From: Treponema sp.
GTDB lineage: Bacteria; Spirochaetota; Spirochaetia; Treponematales; Breznakiellaceae
Direction: 5' to 3'
DNA: 64,000 bases
Assembly: GCA_031267675.1 (NCBI GenBank)
Contig: JAIRYT010000051.1
Span: 1 to 64,000 of the forward strand
Positions 1 to 8,867 of the stretch are shown one piece after another (within the stretch, counting starts at the first letter, position 1; each line of letters opens with the position of its first letter). The position numbers were made by a program, and so were the translations under genes. The notes under the pieces are model-generated. The model did not search any database and was not told the DNA's origin. It saw nothing but the letters and a program-made list of their open reading frames with translations.

Positions 1-38
1 ACAAAATATTTAAAATCATGTAAAAATCAAAGATAATT

Positions 39-312
39 ATGAAAGAAATTTTGAAAATATTCCAAAAGATTGAATGGGAAAAACTCCATTCGGCATCAAA
101 GATTGAAAATATAAATGAAAATTTCCGGGATCTAATATCAGAAGAAACGGAAATTTCTGAAAGGGCATATTGGAAATTTGATAATGTAATTGTCCTTCAG
201 GGCGATTTATATGAAGCAGCATTTTACATAATTCCATTTTTATTAAAATTATTAGAAAAAACTAAAAATATAGAAAAAATATTGAACTTATTATTTGAAA
301 TCTCAAACGGAT
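39..312 (+). pseudogene. 5' fragment of a HEAT-like hypothetical protein, 3' end lost
   Basis: The first ~90 codons form a plausible protein: a charged N-terminus, then a stretch around YWKFDNVIVLQGDLYEAAFY and IIPFLLKLLEK that resembles helical immunity-type or HEAT-like proteins found near polymorphic toxins (family assignment uncertain). After about residue 92 (FEISNG) the open frame continues to 545 only because it runs antisense through the ankyrin gene on the other strand, and that part looks like noise (R-, H- and P-rich). I therefore read it as a gene truncated near base 310. The DNA is AT-rich compared with everything after 1100. No strong ribosome binding site is visible before the ATG. 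Confidence 0.45.
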
Positions 313-654
313 CCGAAACCAAACATAAGGGCGTGCATGAATATCAGCTCCGGCATTTAACAAAATGTTTAACATTTCGACATCGGGCAAGATATCCTGT
401 ATATTATCTTCCCGCCATAAGGTTAAATAGGTGTGAACCGCGAACAATGGATTTTCATCAATCCAACCAAATTCACCTATACAATAATTTGGATCCGTGC
501 CTTCGGCAAGGAGTTTGCGTACCTTATCCGTTTGTAACCCCATAATATTAGAATACAAACGTCTCGAAAGATCAATCTTTGTCTCGTCAAAACCGAGACA
601 CCCCAATACAAATACTACGAAAAGTATAATTAAAGCCGTTCTCCTAATTTTCAT
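306..654 (-). pseudogene. 5' fragment of an exported ankyrin-repeat lipoprotein
   Basis: The N-terminus MKIRRTALIILFVVFVLGC is a lipoprotein signal peptide with the lipid-accepting Cys at residue 19. It is followed by DKVRKLLAEGTDPNYC and, later, EMLNILLNAGADIHARPY, two recognisable ankyrin-repeat helices (xLLxxGADxN/H pattern). Homology-like sequence stops near RPYVWF (about base 310), where the coding sequence of the opposing gene fragment begins, and the frame then runs on to 262 as low-quality sequence. Family members normally carry several more repeats, so the 3' part is missing. The upstream sequence on the minus strand contains GAGG and GAAGG near the ATG. Confidence 0.55.
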
Positions 655-1024
655 CCTTCAAACCTCAAGTAATTGTTACCCGGCTCCCTTCTTGAGATAC
701 TTTAAGTTTTCTCAAAAATTCCAGCAATAATTTTCCGCCATACCTGTTTTTTACCTTCTTTCGGACATTTCATCAATGACTTCACTAAACGTATATGTCA
801 ACATGCTTCGGTCATATTCTACCTGTTGCGCCCGGTTTTTACAAGGGTACGCAAAAACGGCCGGCATTTCACCCTCTTTTTAGCGACAGCGAAACCCTGC
901 GCGGGCTCTATGCAGTTTGCGAATTTATCTGCTGGTACAGCTTACTGGGTAAACATGCCCTCTATCAGCCCTTGAAATTCGCCCCTAAAGCAAATACCAT
1001 AAAACCAGAGCCCGACAAGCTGCC
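655..1024. other. Gene-free stretch
   Basis: No convincing coding sequence. Open frames here are short, lack a ribosome binding site and have no recognisable composition. The stretch marks the transition from AT-rich accessory DNA to the GC-richer core DNA that begins about base 830. Confidence 0.4.
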
Positions 1025-1088
1025 GGGAGTGACCTAAAGGCCAGTCCCCGCCAGCCGCCGCAGGCTGCGAATTTATTCGCCGGCGGCA
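1025..1088 (+). repeat. Dispersed three-hairpin repeat, copy 1
   Basis: The copy contains GACCTAAAGGCC (1031-1042), an imperfect middle stem CAGCC..GGCTG, and the perfect hairpin GCGAATTTATTCGC (1067-1080). Other copies of the same family lie at 9166-9225, 14205-14268, 29389-29450 and 56835-56895. This one sits just upstream of the FapA-like gene. Confidence 0.75.
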
Positions 1089-1111
1089 AGCCGACAGAAA
1101 GAAGTCTGGTA

Positions 1112-2581
1112 ATGGAAAAAATGGAAACCGGTCCGCGGGAACACGCAGGGGAACAGAACGAACGCGTGCTGCTTTTGGCGGGAAACCGGAACGACGGCAA
1201 CGTATCGGTTCTCTTTTTGCCCGGCAAGCTCGAAGCCAGGGCGGATTTTTATCCTTCCATGAAGGATGGAAAACCGCTTGACAGCGAGTATGTTGTCAAC
1301 GCCCTGTCCAGACTCAATGTGGTCGAAGTACTAACGGACAACATAAAAGAAGCGGTAAACAATTGTAACCATAACCGGCATATTGTCCGCGATGTGGTTA
1401 TCGCGCGGGGACATCCGCCGGTAAACGAGATTGCCGAATACTTCCAGCTTAACCCCAATCTGCACTACGAACCCGGAAGCGACCTAAAGGTCAATCCTCG
1501 ACAGGCTGCCAGGACGGATGGAACAGACAGCGTCGACTTCAAGGCGTATTCGCCGTTTACGATTGTAAAAAAGGGGCAGGCGCTGGCAAAACTTAAATCG
1601 CGCAGGGAAGGCCGTGACGGCGTTGATATTCACGGCGCGCCAATTCCCCATTCGGTGGTAAAACCGCCGAGCGTAAGCGGAGGAAGCAACACCCGCAGCG
1701 ACGGCGTGTTTATTTATTCCGAAATTAACGGCCAGCTTATTGAGACGGACGGAGTTCTTGCAGTAAGCGATTCGCTGGTAATCAAGGGCGCGGTCGATTA
1801 CCGCACCGGACATATTGAGTTTCCCGGCAATGTTGAAATTGAAGGGCCCGTTTCAGACGGTTTTAAAATTTATTCGGGCGGATCGGTAAGCATAAAACAG
1901 ACATTTGACGTTACCGACGTTATTACCAAAACAGACCTTTCTGTTACCGGGGGAATTATAGGACGGGGCCGCGCGCTGGTAAAAGTAGGCGGTGTTTTAC
2001 GCACCAAATTTATCGAGAACTGCAAAGTCGCCTGCCGGGGGGATATTTTTGTCGATTCGGGAATACTTAATTCATCAGTATATACCATGGAAAAAATTGA
2101 AATGGGCGAAAAGGGCGCCATTATCGGCGGCGAAATTTATTCGGTCAAGGGAATTAAAACAGGCAGCATCGGCAAAAAAGAAGGCCGCGCCACGCATATT
2201 CACTGCGGCGTTGATTTTACCGCCCAGCAGGAAAAGGAACGCTGCAATAACGCGCTGCGTCTCATAGCCGGCAAACTTGGTAAACTAAAAGAATTGATGG
2301 AAGCCGAAACCGCCCAGGAAAACTCGGAGGCCAGGCTTGCCAAAATGACCGAACTGCAAAAGCGGCTTGAAAACGAACAAAAAACGCTCAGCGCGGCCCT
2401 GAGCGGAATCCTTGTCCGCATTAACGCGTTCGATGAAGCCGTCGTGGAAGTACTTGGCGAAATTGCCGAAGGAACCCTGATCGAGATTTGTCAAATCGCC
2501 CTTTTTGTGACCACGCCGCTTAAGCATGTACGCATTCATTTGGACCGCGCCCAGGGCAAACTTGCGGCGGACCCGCTTTAA
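1112..2581 (+). CDS. FapA-family (DUF342) polymer-forming-like protein
   Basis: 489 residues. The middle (about residues 145-350) has the DUF342/FapA pattern: FTIVKKGQALAKLKSRREG, then DGVDIHGAPIP, followed by a long run of short beta-helix-like turns rich in G, V and I. Residues ~375-435 form a coiled coil (EKERCNNALRLIAGKLGKLKELM), and a small C-terminal domain follows. Proteins of this family are cytoplasmic and in some bacteria affect surface signalling or flagellar control; the precise role is unknown. Residues 124-137 (DLKVNPRQAARTDG) are encoded by part of the dispersed repeat, inserted in frame before the FapA core. The gene is convergent with mutS2, and the two ends overlap by 4 bases. 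No strong Shine-Dalgarno sequence is seen before the ATG. Confidence 0.8.
   Translation: MEKMETGPREHAGEQNERVLLLAGNRNDGNVSVLFLPGKLEARADFYPSMKDGKPLDSEYVVNALSRLNVVEVLTDNIKEAVNNCNHNRHIVRDVVIARGHPPVNEIAEYFQLNPNLHYEPGSDLKVNPRQAARTDGTDSVDFKAYSPFTIVKKGQALAKLKSRREGRDGVDIHGAPIPHSVVKPPSVSGGSNTRSDGVFIYSEINGQLIETDGVLAVSDSLVIKGAVDYRTGHIEFPGNVEIEGPVSDGFKIYSGGSVSIKQTFDVTDVITKTDLSVTGGIIGRGRALVKVGGVLRTKFIENCKVACRGDIFVDSGILNSSVYTMEKIEMGEKGAIIGGEIYSVKGIKTGSIGKKEGRATHIHCGVDFTAQQEKERCNNALRLIAGKLGKLKELMEAETAQENSEARLAKMTELQKRLENEQKTLSAALSGILVRINAFDEAVVEVLGEIAEGTLIEICQIALFVTTPLKHVRIHLDRAQGKLAADPL
1480..1510 (+). repeat. In-frame partial copy of the dispersed repeat inside a CDS
   Basis: GACCTAAAGGTC (1481-1492) followed by AATCCTCGACAGGCTGCC matches the left half of the repeat at 29396-29425 with three mismatches. 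It starts exactly on a codon boundary of the FapA-like gene (codon 124) and keeps the frame open. Confidence 0.75.
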
Positions 2582-4959
2582 CCGGCAAGAATAACTTCTG
2601 TCCGGCCAAAGCCGCCGAGCTCGGGACGGGAAAAATAATAATCGGCGACCGGGGAACAATTTTTAAGAAATTCATGCACCGCCCGCTGTAATACGCCGTC
2701 TCCCTTGCCGTGTATTACCGCAAACTCACGAAGACCCGAAAGCAGCGCCGCCTCGATCTGCCGGTCCAGCGCTTCGAGCGCGTCTTCAACATGCATGCCA
2801 ATGAGCGATAATTCGCCGCGCGCCGTTACCGGCGTTATTTCGGCGGAAACAGAAACAGCAGGCGGCGGGGACGGCGGCGCGGGAATTAAATCGGCGGCGG
2901 CAAAACTCATTCGCACCGAACCAAGTTCTACAATCCATTCGCCGTTTTTTTCCTGACGAAGCGCCCTGCCGCGCTGCCGCCGCGTTCCGGCCAGCACTTC
3001 ACTGCCCGCGCTGATTTCGGCGGAAAAACCGGCGTTATCGCCTTTGGTCAGCAGCGCTTCTTCCTTATCAAGTTTGTTTTCCATGTCAAGCGCGTCCGCT
3101 TCCAGATTGTGCAAAAATTCCTTTACCGCCAGGGTTTTTTCGCGGTTCATTTCGCCTTCACGGATTTCCCGCACCAGGTTTTCAAGTTTTTTTCTGCTTT
3201 CTTCCAAAAACCGGCGGAATTCCCCCGCTCCTTCCCGCTTTAAAATCAATTCTTTTTGGCGAAGGCGTAAATCCCGTAAATCCGACTGCCGTTTTTCTTC
3301 GCGAAGCCGGAATTCGGTTTCCTTCGCCGTCCTTTGCCGCAATTCGGCGTCGCGGTGTTTTTCTTTTAAGCCGGAAATAAGCGCCGATATATCAAAGCGT
3401 TCTTTGTCCAGATAGCCGCGGGCTTTTGCCACCAGCGCCTCGCTCAATCCGTTTCGCAGAGCGATGTCAAGCGCGCGGCTTTCGCCGGGAATTCCCATAA
3501 TGATCCGGTAGGTAGGAGAAAGGGTGTTCGGGTCAAATTCGACCGAAGCGTTTTCCACACCCGGTCTTGAATAGCCGTAATTTTTTAGTATGCCGTGATG
3601 AGTTGTTACCAGCACGCGGCTTTGTTTTTCCAGCAGCTGATCCAGAATCGCCAGCGCGATCGCGCTTCCTTCTTCCGGATCGGTTCCCGCGCCCAGTTCG
3701 TCAAGCAGTACCAAAGAATTTTTACCGGCCTCGTTAATGATGTTTCCCGTGTTTTGCAGATGGGCGGAAAACGTAGAAAGATTTTGCGCAATCGACTGCT
3801 CATCGCCAATATCGGCGTACACGGCCCCAAAAAACGGCACGACGGTTCCTTCTGCTGCGGGAACGGCAAGGCCCGCATGGTTCATTAACGCAAACAATCC
3901 CGCCGTTTTAAGCGCGACGGTTTTTCCGCCGGTATTGGGGCCGGTTATAATTACTACGCGGATTTCTTCGTCCATGCGCCGCATCGAAAAATCAATGGGA
4001 ACTGCGGTTCCCAACAGGGGATGCCGCGCTTCCCGTAGTTCCATCACTTCCCCGTCCTGGGCAAAAACATATCCGTTTTCGAGGGAATAGACGGCGCGCG
4101 CCCTTAGTGTTTCAAGGTGAACGATCCCGCCGGTAAACAGTTCCAGCGCGGCATGGTGTCCGCCAAGCGACGCCGTTAATTCACGAAGTATTTTTCGCAG
4201 TTCGGCGGACAGCCCGCCCTCCTCAATGCGGAGCTGATTGTTCGTTTCGACTGATTCTTCGGGTTCGACAAAAACGGTCTGCCCGGTGGCGGAAACTTCA
4301 TGAACAATCCCCTTAATGCGTCCGCGAAAATTCGCCTTGAGCGCGAGTACAAGCCGGCCGTCCCGCTGGGTGGGAAGCTGCGATTGCAGCATGCGCCGCG
4401 TTTCTTCGCTGCCGTGATAGCGGGCGGCAATATGTTCCAGTTCTGTTTTAAGGGTTTGTATGCGATCCCGTATTTTTTTAAGCGCCGGCGTATCTTTTAC
4501 CCTGCCCTCGTGATCAATAACAGAAAATATCAGCGCCCCCTGGGCGGAACAATCGTTCACCGATTCCGCCGTTTGCAAAAGCGCGCTTCCTTCTGCGGCG
4601 TTTTTTACCAGCGCGCCGCGCAAACGGACGCCGCGTTCAATAAACAAACCCAGCGCGAGCGCTTCGTCCGCCTCAAGCGCCGCGCCTTCGACCATAAGAC
4701 GCGAAACAACAGGGGAAACCGCAGGCAGTTCTTCCGCGGGCAAAAGATCCGCTTTTAAAAGGGCGTATATTTCCTTGACAATTTCTTTTCGTTTTTGTTC
4801 CAAAGCCGTCCCGGCGGCGGAATCGTTTACAAAAGGAATCTCGCCGCTGATAATGCGCGCAGCCTCGGCGCTCAACGCACAGGAAGCGGCGGCGGCAATT
4901 ACTTTGTCAAATTCCAGCAGGGCAATTGTTTTTTTTATGGAAGCGATACGTTCACTCAT
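2578..4959 (-). CDS. mutS2: Endonuclease MutS2
   Basis: 793 residues from the ATG at 4959, which is preceded by GGGGAG at suitable spacing; the upstream in-frame extension lies inside rsgA and is rejected. Domain order is MutS core/clamp, MutS-type ATPase, long coiled coil and C-terminal Smr nuclease. Visible motifs are the Walker A GPNTGGKTVALK, the Walker B/signature region LLDELGAGTDPEEGSA, and the Smr pattern LIGMHVEDALEALD with VIHGKGDGVLQ. MutS2 suppresses homologous recombination and, in Gram-positives, rescues collided ribosomes. The start overlaps the end of rsgA by 8 bases, so the two genes are translationally coupled. Confidence 0.95.
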   Translation of the reverse strand: MSERIASIKKTIALLEFDKVIAAAASCALSAEAARIISGEIPFVNDSAAGTALEQKRKEIVKEIYALLKADLLPAEELPAVSPVVSRLMVEGAALEADEALALGLFIERGVRLRGALVKNAAEGSALLQTAESVNDCSAQGALIFSVIDHEGRVKDTPALKKIRDRIQTLKTELEHIAARYHGSEETRRMLQSQLPTQRDGRLVLALKANFRGRIKGIVHEVSATGQTVFVEPEESVETNNQLRIEEGGLSAELRKILRELTASLGGHHAALELFTGGIVHLETLRARAVYSLENGYVFAQDGEVMELREARHPLLGTAVPIDFSMRRMDEEIRVVIITGPNTGGKTVALKTAGLFALMNHAGLAVPAAEGTVVPFFGAVYADIGDEQSIAQNLSTFSAHLQNTGNIINEAGKNSLVLLDELGAGTDPEEGSAIALAILDQLLEKQSRVLVTTHHGILKNYGYSRPGVENASVEFDPNTLSPTYRIIMGIPGESRALDIALRNGLSEALVAKARGYLDKERFDISALISGLKEKHRDAELRQRTAKETEFRLREEKRQSDLRDLRLRQKELILKREGAGEFRRFLEESRKKLENLVREIREGEMNREKTLAVKEFLHNLEADALDMENKLDKEEALLTKGDNAGFSAEISAGSEVLAGTRRQRGRALRQEKNGEWIVELGSVRMSFAAADLIPAPPSPPPAVSVSAEITPVTARGELSLIGMHVEDALEALDRQIEAALLSGLREFAVIHGKGDGVLQRAVHEFLKNCSPVADYYFSRPELGGFGRTEVILAG

Positions 4960-5899
4960 CGTATCTCCCCGGCAGTTCTTCCCGTATGCGTACATAACTT
5001 TCGCCGCGGTCTTTGTGAATGGCCCGCGATTCGAGCGCCGCCGCAACCGCGCAGCCGCTTTCGCCCGAATGGGAACAGGAAGCGCCGTACAAACAGCGTC
5101 CGTCCAGCGGAGCAAATTCTTTCATATATAAGATTAAATCCTCAGGCGCGATTCCCCACAGAACCATGTGGCGAAGCCCTGGCGTATCAATCAAAAAGGT
5201 CTGCGGCATTCCCGGCCCGCCGGAGAACTCCAAATCGTACAGCGCCGAAAGCGTCGTTGTATGGTTTCCCCTGTCATATTTTTCGTTTAGCGCGCCGGTG
5301 CGCAGGCCAAGACGGGGACACAGCGCGTTGATCACGCTTGATTTTCCCACGCCGGATTGACCCAAAAGAATGGCGGTTTTTCCTTCAAGGCGGCGGCGCA
5401 GTTGTTCCATCCCCTCGCCTGTTTTGGCGGAAACGCGCACTACCGGATACCCAATCCGTTCATAATCGGCCAGGCGGTCTTCCACGGGCTCCGTTGAAAC
5501 AAGATCGCATTTATTGCAAAGCACCAGCGCGGGAATTCCCGCCGCTTCGGACTGAACCAAAACGCGGTCGATAAAGCGCGGACGGAACGGCGGCGAAGAA
5601 AGACTGGTGACGCAAAGAACCATATCAAGATTGGAGCCGAGTATTTGGGGGCCTTTTTGATTAAAACGGACAAAGAAATTTCGCCGCTCTACCGCGTCAA
5701 GAATAAGCCCCCGCCCTCCTCCGTGGTCTTCGGCATAGACAATATCGCCGGGCGCCAGCGGATTGTAGAAACGCCCGCTTTGTTTAAGTATTTTACCCTT
5801 GATACGGCACTCAAGAACATCCGGCAAAAACCCGTCGAGCGGCCGCAGGGTAAACACATTCCGGGAGCCCCGTATTACCAGCGCTTTTAAGGCAGCCAT
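4952..5899 (-). CDS. rsgA: Small-subunit ribosome biogenesis GTPase RsgA
   Basis: 315 residues with an N-terminal OB-fold and a circularly permuted GTPase, so the G motifs come in the order NKCD (G4), SAKTG (G5), GQSGVGKSS (G1) and DTPG (G3). A C-terminal zinc knuckle is visible as CLYGASCSHSGESGC (Cys, Cys, His, Cys). RsgA checks maturation of the 30S subunit and is released by GTP hydrolysis. It lies between the zinc-ribbon gene (2 bases away) and mutS2 (8-base overlap) in one operon. Confidence 0.96.
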   Translation of the reverse strand: MAALKALVIRGSRNVFTLRPLDGFLPDVLECRIKGKILKQSGRFYNPLAPGDIVYAEDHGGGRGLILDAVERRNFFVRFNQKGPQILGSNLDMVLCVTSLSSPPFRPRFIDRVLVQSEAAGIPALVLCNKCDLVSTEPVEDRLADYERIGYPVVRVSAKTGEGMEQLRRRLEGKTAILLGQSGVGKSSVINALCPRLGLRTGALNEKYDRGNHTTTLSALYDLEFSGGPGMPQTFLIDTPGLRHMVLWGIAPEDLILYMKEFAPLDGRCLYGASCSHSGESGCAVAAALESRAIHKDRGESYVRIREELPGRYDE

Positions 5900-5901
5900 C
5901 G

Positions 5902-6195
5902 TCAGTTAAAAAGATCGCTAAAGGCTGATTTTGCTTTTGCCGCCGCGCCGGCGTTATTCTGCGCGCCGTCATGTTTTTTTCGCAGCGCCGCATTGAGCGA
6001 AAACCAGTCGCAAAAATTGGCCCGTTCCATGTCGGACGGTTTTTCAGCCTGGCTCTCTGAACAGTTTCCGCGCGCCGCAGGCAGATAAAAGCGGCAGTTT
6101 TTACAGCAGCGCATATCCCGTCCGCAGCCGGAACAGACAAGGCTCCTTCCCAACGGTTCCGCTTCTGTTACCGGCATTCCGCAATACCAACACAT
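5902..6195 (-). CDS. Small zinc-ribbon protein of unknown function
   Basis: 97 residues. The N-terminus has MCWYCGMP and later CSGCGRDMRCCKNCRFY, two Cys-x2-Cys pairs plus an extra CC..C, a typical zinc-ribbon arrangement. The tail (NNAGAAAKAKSAFSDLFN) is low complexity. It is the first gene of the rsgA-mutS2 operon. A -10 TATGAT lies exactly 6 bases before the ATG, so the mRNA is probably leaderless. No enzymatic motif is seen; binding of nucleic acid or protein is only a guess. Confidence 0.75.
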   Translation of the reverse strand: MCWYCGMPVTEAEPLGRSLVCSGCGRDMRCCKNCRFYLPAARGNCSESQAEKPSDMERANFCDWFSLNAALRKKHDGAQNNAGAAAKAKSAFSDLFN

Positions 6196-6201
6196 GGCAG
6201 T

Positions 6202-6252
6202 ATCATAGCGGTGAAACTTTTCCTTGACCAGTACCCCGGAGTGTATTAGACT
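6202..6252. promoter_or_regulatory. Divergent promoter pair with overlapping -35 boxes
   Basis: Plus strand: TTGACC (6224-6229), 17 bp, TAGACT (6247-6252), then 6 bases to GTG 6259. Minus strand: TGGTCA (6230-6225), 17 bp, TATGAT (6207-6202), then 6 bases to ATG 6195. The two -35 elements overlap, so the promoters should compete. Neither leaves room for a Shine-Dalgarno sequence. Confidence 0.6.
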
Positions 6253-6258
6253 GTGTTA

Positions 6259-6849
6259 GTGTTTACCATTGTTCCCTGCGCGGCAGGCTGCGGCAGAACA
6301 GCTATCTTTGATTCGCACCTGTGTGCGATTCACGCGGTCGAACCGGAAAAGGACGCCCGCCGGGTAAGCAGTTATATTCTTTCCCACCAAGTGGTAAAAG
6401 ATGTAAACGCGCCGGGACTTGCGTTTGAAAGCGTCGATTTTTCTTCGCGCGCGTTTTACGGCTGCAATTTTACCCGCGCGTCTTTTTCGATGTGCCTTTT
6501 TCCTTCTTCGATTATGCGTATGTGTTTTTTTGATTTTGCCTCATTTAACAACTGCGATTTTTCCCGTAACGATCTGCAGTTTCTTTCGTTTGCCGGCTCT
6601 ACCATAGACAACTGTACCTTTGAAAATTCCGAACTGATCCATTTGAATTACGGGGGAACAAAAATTTCGGATTCTACCTTTAACAATTCAAATCTTTATA
6701 ATTCGCGTTTTATTGATTCGGAAATCGCCAACAGCGATTTTATCGACTGTAATTTAAAAAAAGTTTCCTATGTCAACGCAAAGATTTCAGGCGTATCCTT
6801 TAAGGCTTCAAATACCGCGGAAGCTGTTTTTGAAGGACCGCCGGTATGA
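6259..6849 (+). CDS. Pentapeptide-repeat-like protein with N-terminal Cys/His motif
   Basis: About 196 residues. The N-terminus has CAAGCGRTAIFDSHLCAIH, a possible zinc site. From residue ~55 on there is a regular five-residue periodicity (SFAGSTIDNCTFENSEL, STFNNSNLYNSRFIDSEI) typical of the right-handed quadrilateral beta-helix of pentapeptide-repeat proteins. The start is chosen at GTG 6259 because it sits 6 bases after a good -10 box; GTG 6253 is an alternative. It overlaps the next gene by 4 bases (ATGA). The function is unknown; related folds mimic DNA or act as scaffolds. Confidence 0.7.
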   Translation: MFTIVPCAAGCGRTAIFDSHLCAIHAVEPEKDARRVSSYILSHQVVKDVNAPGLAFESVDFSSRAFYGCNFTRASFSMCLFPSSIMRMCFFDFASFNNCDFSRNDLQFLSFAGSTIDNCTFENSELIHLNYGGTKISDSTFNNSNLYNSRFIDSEIANSDFIDCNLKKVSYVNAKISGVSFKASNTAEAVFEGPPV

Positions 6850-7478
6850 AAATTTTTGTAACCTACTGTCCCTTTGGTTTTAGCAACTGTTATATACTGG
6901 GAACAGACGCGCTGGACGATGAAAGTCCCCGCGACGCCATTGTGGTAGATCCGGGCAGCGTGGAACAGCCCATGCTGGGGTTTATCGAAAAACATGATTA
7001 CACCGTCAGGGGAATTCTTGTTACCCATGATCATATTGGCCATGTTCACGGGCTGCGTACGCTAAAGCGAATTTATGACGCCGAGATTTACGCGGTCAGC
7101 CCCATGGTGCGGGAATACAAAACACGAATCCTTAAAGACGGTGAAATACTCCACCTGGGAAGCATTGACGCGGAGGTAATAACGGTGCCCGGACATTCAT
7201 CGGATTCGGTGGTGTTTAGGGTAGGCCATACGCTTTTTACCGGCGACGCGATTTCTGCGGGAAACGTCGGTTCAACCATCAGTTCCTACGGCATGACGAT
7301 ACAGATAAACGCGCTTCGAAGCAAGGTGCTTTCGCTCCCCGGCGATCATATACTGCTTCCCGGCCACGGGCCGCCCACATCGCTGGATGCCGAGCGTCAG
7401 TTTAACGCCGGCATTCAGGAATACGATCTGTTTAAAACCCGCCGCAAAAAATTCCGCATCGACACTTCGTTTGAGTAA
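6846..7478 (+). CDS. Metallo-beta-lactamase-fold hydrolase (glyoxalase II-like)
   Basis: 210 residues. The metal-binding signature THDHIGHVHG, the later LFTGDAISAGNVG (bridging Asp) and LPGHGPPT (last His) give a complete binuclear site. Length and pattern match the YcbL/glyoxalase II-like branch, which hydrolyses thioesters such as S-lactoylglutathione or related substrates; the real substrate is not evident. It is translationally coupled to the preceding pentapeptide-repeat gene by a 4-base overlap, so the two probably share a leaderless mRNA. Confidence 0.85.
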   Translation: MKIFVTYCPFGFSNCYILGTDALDDESPRDAIVVDPGSVEQPMLGFIEKHDYTVRGILVTHDHIGHVHGLRTLKRIYDAEIYAVSPMVREYKTRILKDGEILHLGSIDAEVITVPGHSSDSVVFRVGHTLFTGDAISAGNVGSTISSYGMTIQINALRSKVLSLPGDHILLPGHGPPTSLDAERQFNAGIQEYDLFKTRRKKFRIDTSFE

Positions 7479-7515
7479 CATAACGAAGGGATTTTGACTT
7501 CCCCAAAAACCGGCC

Positions 7516-8292
7516 TTACAGCGCGACAACATTTTTGGCAATTAATTTTGCAAGCGAGTATTTTCGTTCCATGGTAAAGTCCGCTTTTTCGCGCACAAAG
7601 GTTTCAAGCTGGGCTTTAAATGATTCGGGCAGTACGGGAAGTTCAAGCACTTTGTTGTAATACCCCCGGTGGGACGGTTCGAATTTTTTATTGATGCAGA
7701 ACAGTATAAGGCAGATGCTTTTTATAAACAGCGCGGAAGAAATAAGGTAATGAAACTGGTCATCGTTGATTAACGCCGCGCCAAGATCGCTTAAATAATG
7801 TTCCATTTTGGATTGATTGGCTTCCCGCACCTGGGTCCAGAAATCATCGTCCAGCACGGACAGGCGTTTTTGTATTCCCGTAATCCAGCCGCTGCGCGAA
7901 AAAAGAACTTCGCCCTGTGTAAGACGGTAATACCCGTAGGTCCCTGAATCTTTTATAAGCCAGAGCTGTTCGCGTTTTTCGGCTATTTCAACAAGTTCCT
8001 CGATTTGTTTGGCCGCCTTGAATTCAAGCCGTACCGGCAGATTCCCGATTAAAAAACGATCTTTATGTCCGCTGCTTGATGTCTCAAAAGCCGCCGCGTC
8101 ATTCCCGTAAATTCCCTTTCGTTCCCCGGGTCCGGGAATTTCTTCGCGGTAATACACGTCAAGGATCAGCGCAAAATAGGGGTCCAGGGTATCGGAGTCT
8201 GCGGCTTCGTTAAGGCTGATGCATTCCACCTGCGGCCACCGGGAAAGCAGTGAAACAAAACGATCCGCTAAAAGCTTTGTCTTATATTTCAT
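7516..8292 (-). CDS. Conserved hypothetical cytoplasmic protein
   Basis: 258 residues, no signal peptide. YFALILDVYYREEIP and FLIGNLPVRLEFKAAKQIEEL suggest an alpha/beta fold with some similarity in style to nucleotidyltransferase-like proteins, but the metal-binding GS..D..D triad is not clear, so I do not assign a function. Codon use is like its neighbours. It is divergent from the gene at 8323, with only 30 bases between the starts. Confidence 0.65.
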   Translation of the reverse strand: MKYKTKLLADRFVSLLSRWPQVECISLNEAADSDTLDPYFALILDVYYREEIPGPGERKGIYGNDAAAFETSSSGHKDRFLIGNLPVRLEFKAAKQIEELVEIAEKREQLWLIKDSGTYGYYRLTQGEVLFSRSGWITGIQKRLSVLDDDFWTQVREANQSKMEHYLSDLGAALINDDQFHYLISSALFIKSICLILFCINKKFEPSHRGYYNKVLELPVLPESFKAQLETFVREKADFTMERKYSLAKLIAKNVVAL

Positions 8293-8322
8293 GGTTATTT
8301 AGCATATCATAGAACCATTTCC

Positions 8323-8865
8323 ATGGAAACACTTTTGGCGCTTATTCCCCATCGCGACCTGTTCCCCGTATTTTTTAAATGGAAAGAGGCGCTTTTTAAC
8401 AGCGGCGTCGACGGCGCGTGGTCGCTTCCCGTATTTTGTCCGCTGGCGCGTCTGGAGCGGGCCCTTGACCGGGAAGAACTGCGATGCGAGGCGATACGCC
8501 TTCGTTCCCTGCTGGGCGGCGGCAAATTCAGCCTGGGGGAGCCCGCCTGCGTTCCCCTCGCCCGCGGCGAAGGAAGCCGCATATACGGGCCGCTGCTCTG
8601 TATCGAAACAGACGCGGGCGCAAAGACGTTTCCGCCGGCGGCCGTACCAGGCGCCGTGATACCGCCGCTGCTCGCCGCCGCTGTTCTTTACGGTGACGAA
8701 GAAGCGCCCGCCGTACCGCCGCCCCGTTTTTGTTTCAGGGCGGCGGCGCTGGCAAACCTGAGCCTTGATCCGCCCAGGCATTCTGAACCCGGCGATTCGC
8801 CGGAAGCGTTGTATTCCTTTACCTGGAAATTTGGCGCGCCCCGCTGGCTGCCCAAAAAAGCATAG
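8323..8865 (+). CDS. Hypothetical protein
   Basis: 180 residues, rich in Ala, Pro and Arg, without a signal peptide or recognisable motif. It begins METLLALIPHRDLFPVFFKWKEAL. The reading frame and codon positions look like real coding (GC-rich third positions), but several overlapping frames are also open because of high GC, so moderate caution is needed. It is followed directly by the degenerate repeat array. Confidence 0.6.
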   Translation: METLLALIPHRDLFPVFFKWKEALFNSGVDGAWSLPVFCPLARLERALDREELRCEAIRLRSLLGGGKFSLGEPACVPLARGEGSRIYGPLLCIETDAGAKTFPPAAVPGAVIPPLLAAAVLYGDEEAPAVPPPRFCFRAAALANLSLDPPRHSEPGDSPEALYSFTWKFGAPRWLPKKA

Positions 8866-8867
8866 CC

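Noticed and set aside
795-1037. 80-residue plus-strand frame before the FapA-like gene
   Set aside because: No ribosome binding site, unlikely composition, and its end runs into the dispersed repeat.
4960-5115. 51-codon upstream extension of mutS2
   Set aside because: It lies wholly inside rsgA, lacks a ribosome binding site and is not part of the MutS2 fold; ATG 4959 has GGGGAG.
8307-8781. Several overlapping frames on both strands across the hypothetical gene at 8323
   Set aside because: High GC opens all frames; only the 8323-8865 frame has a sensible start position and non-repetitive composition.
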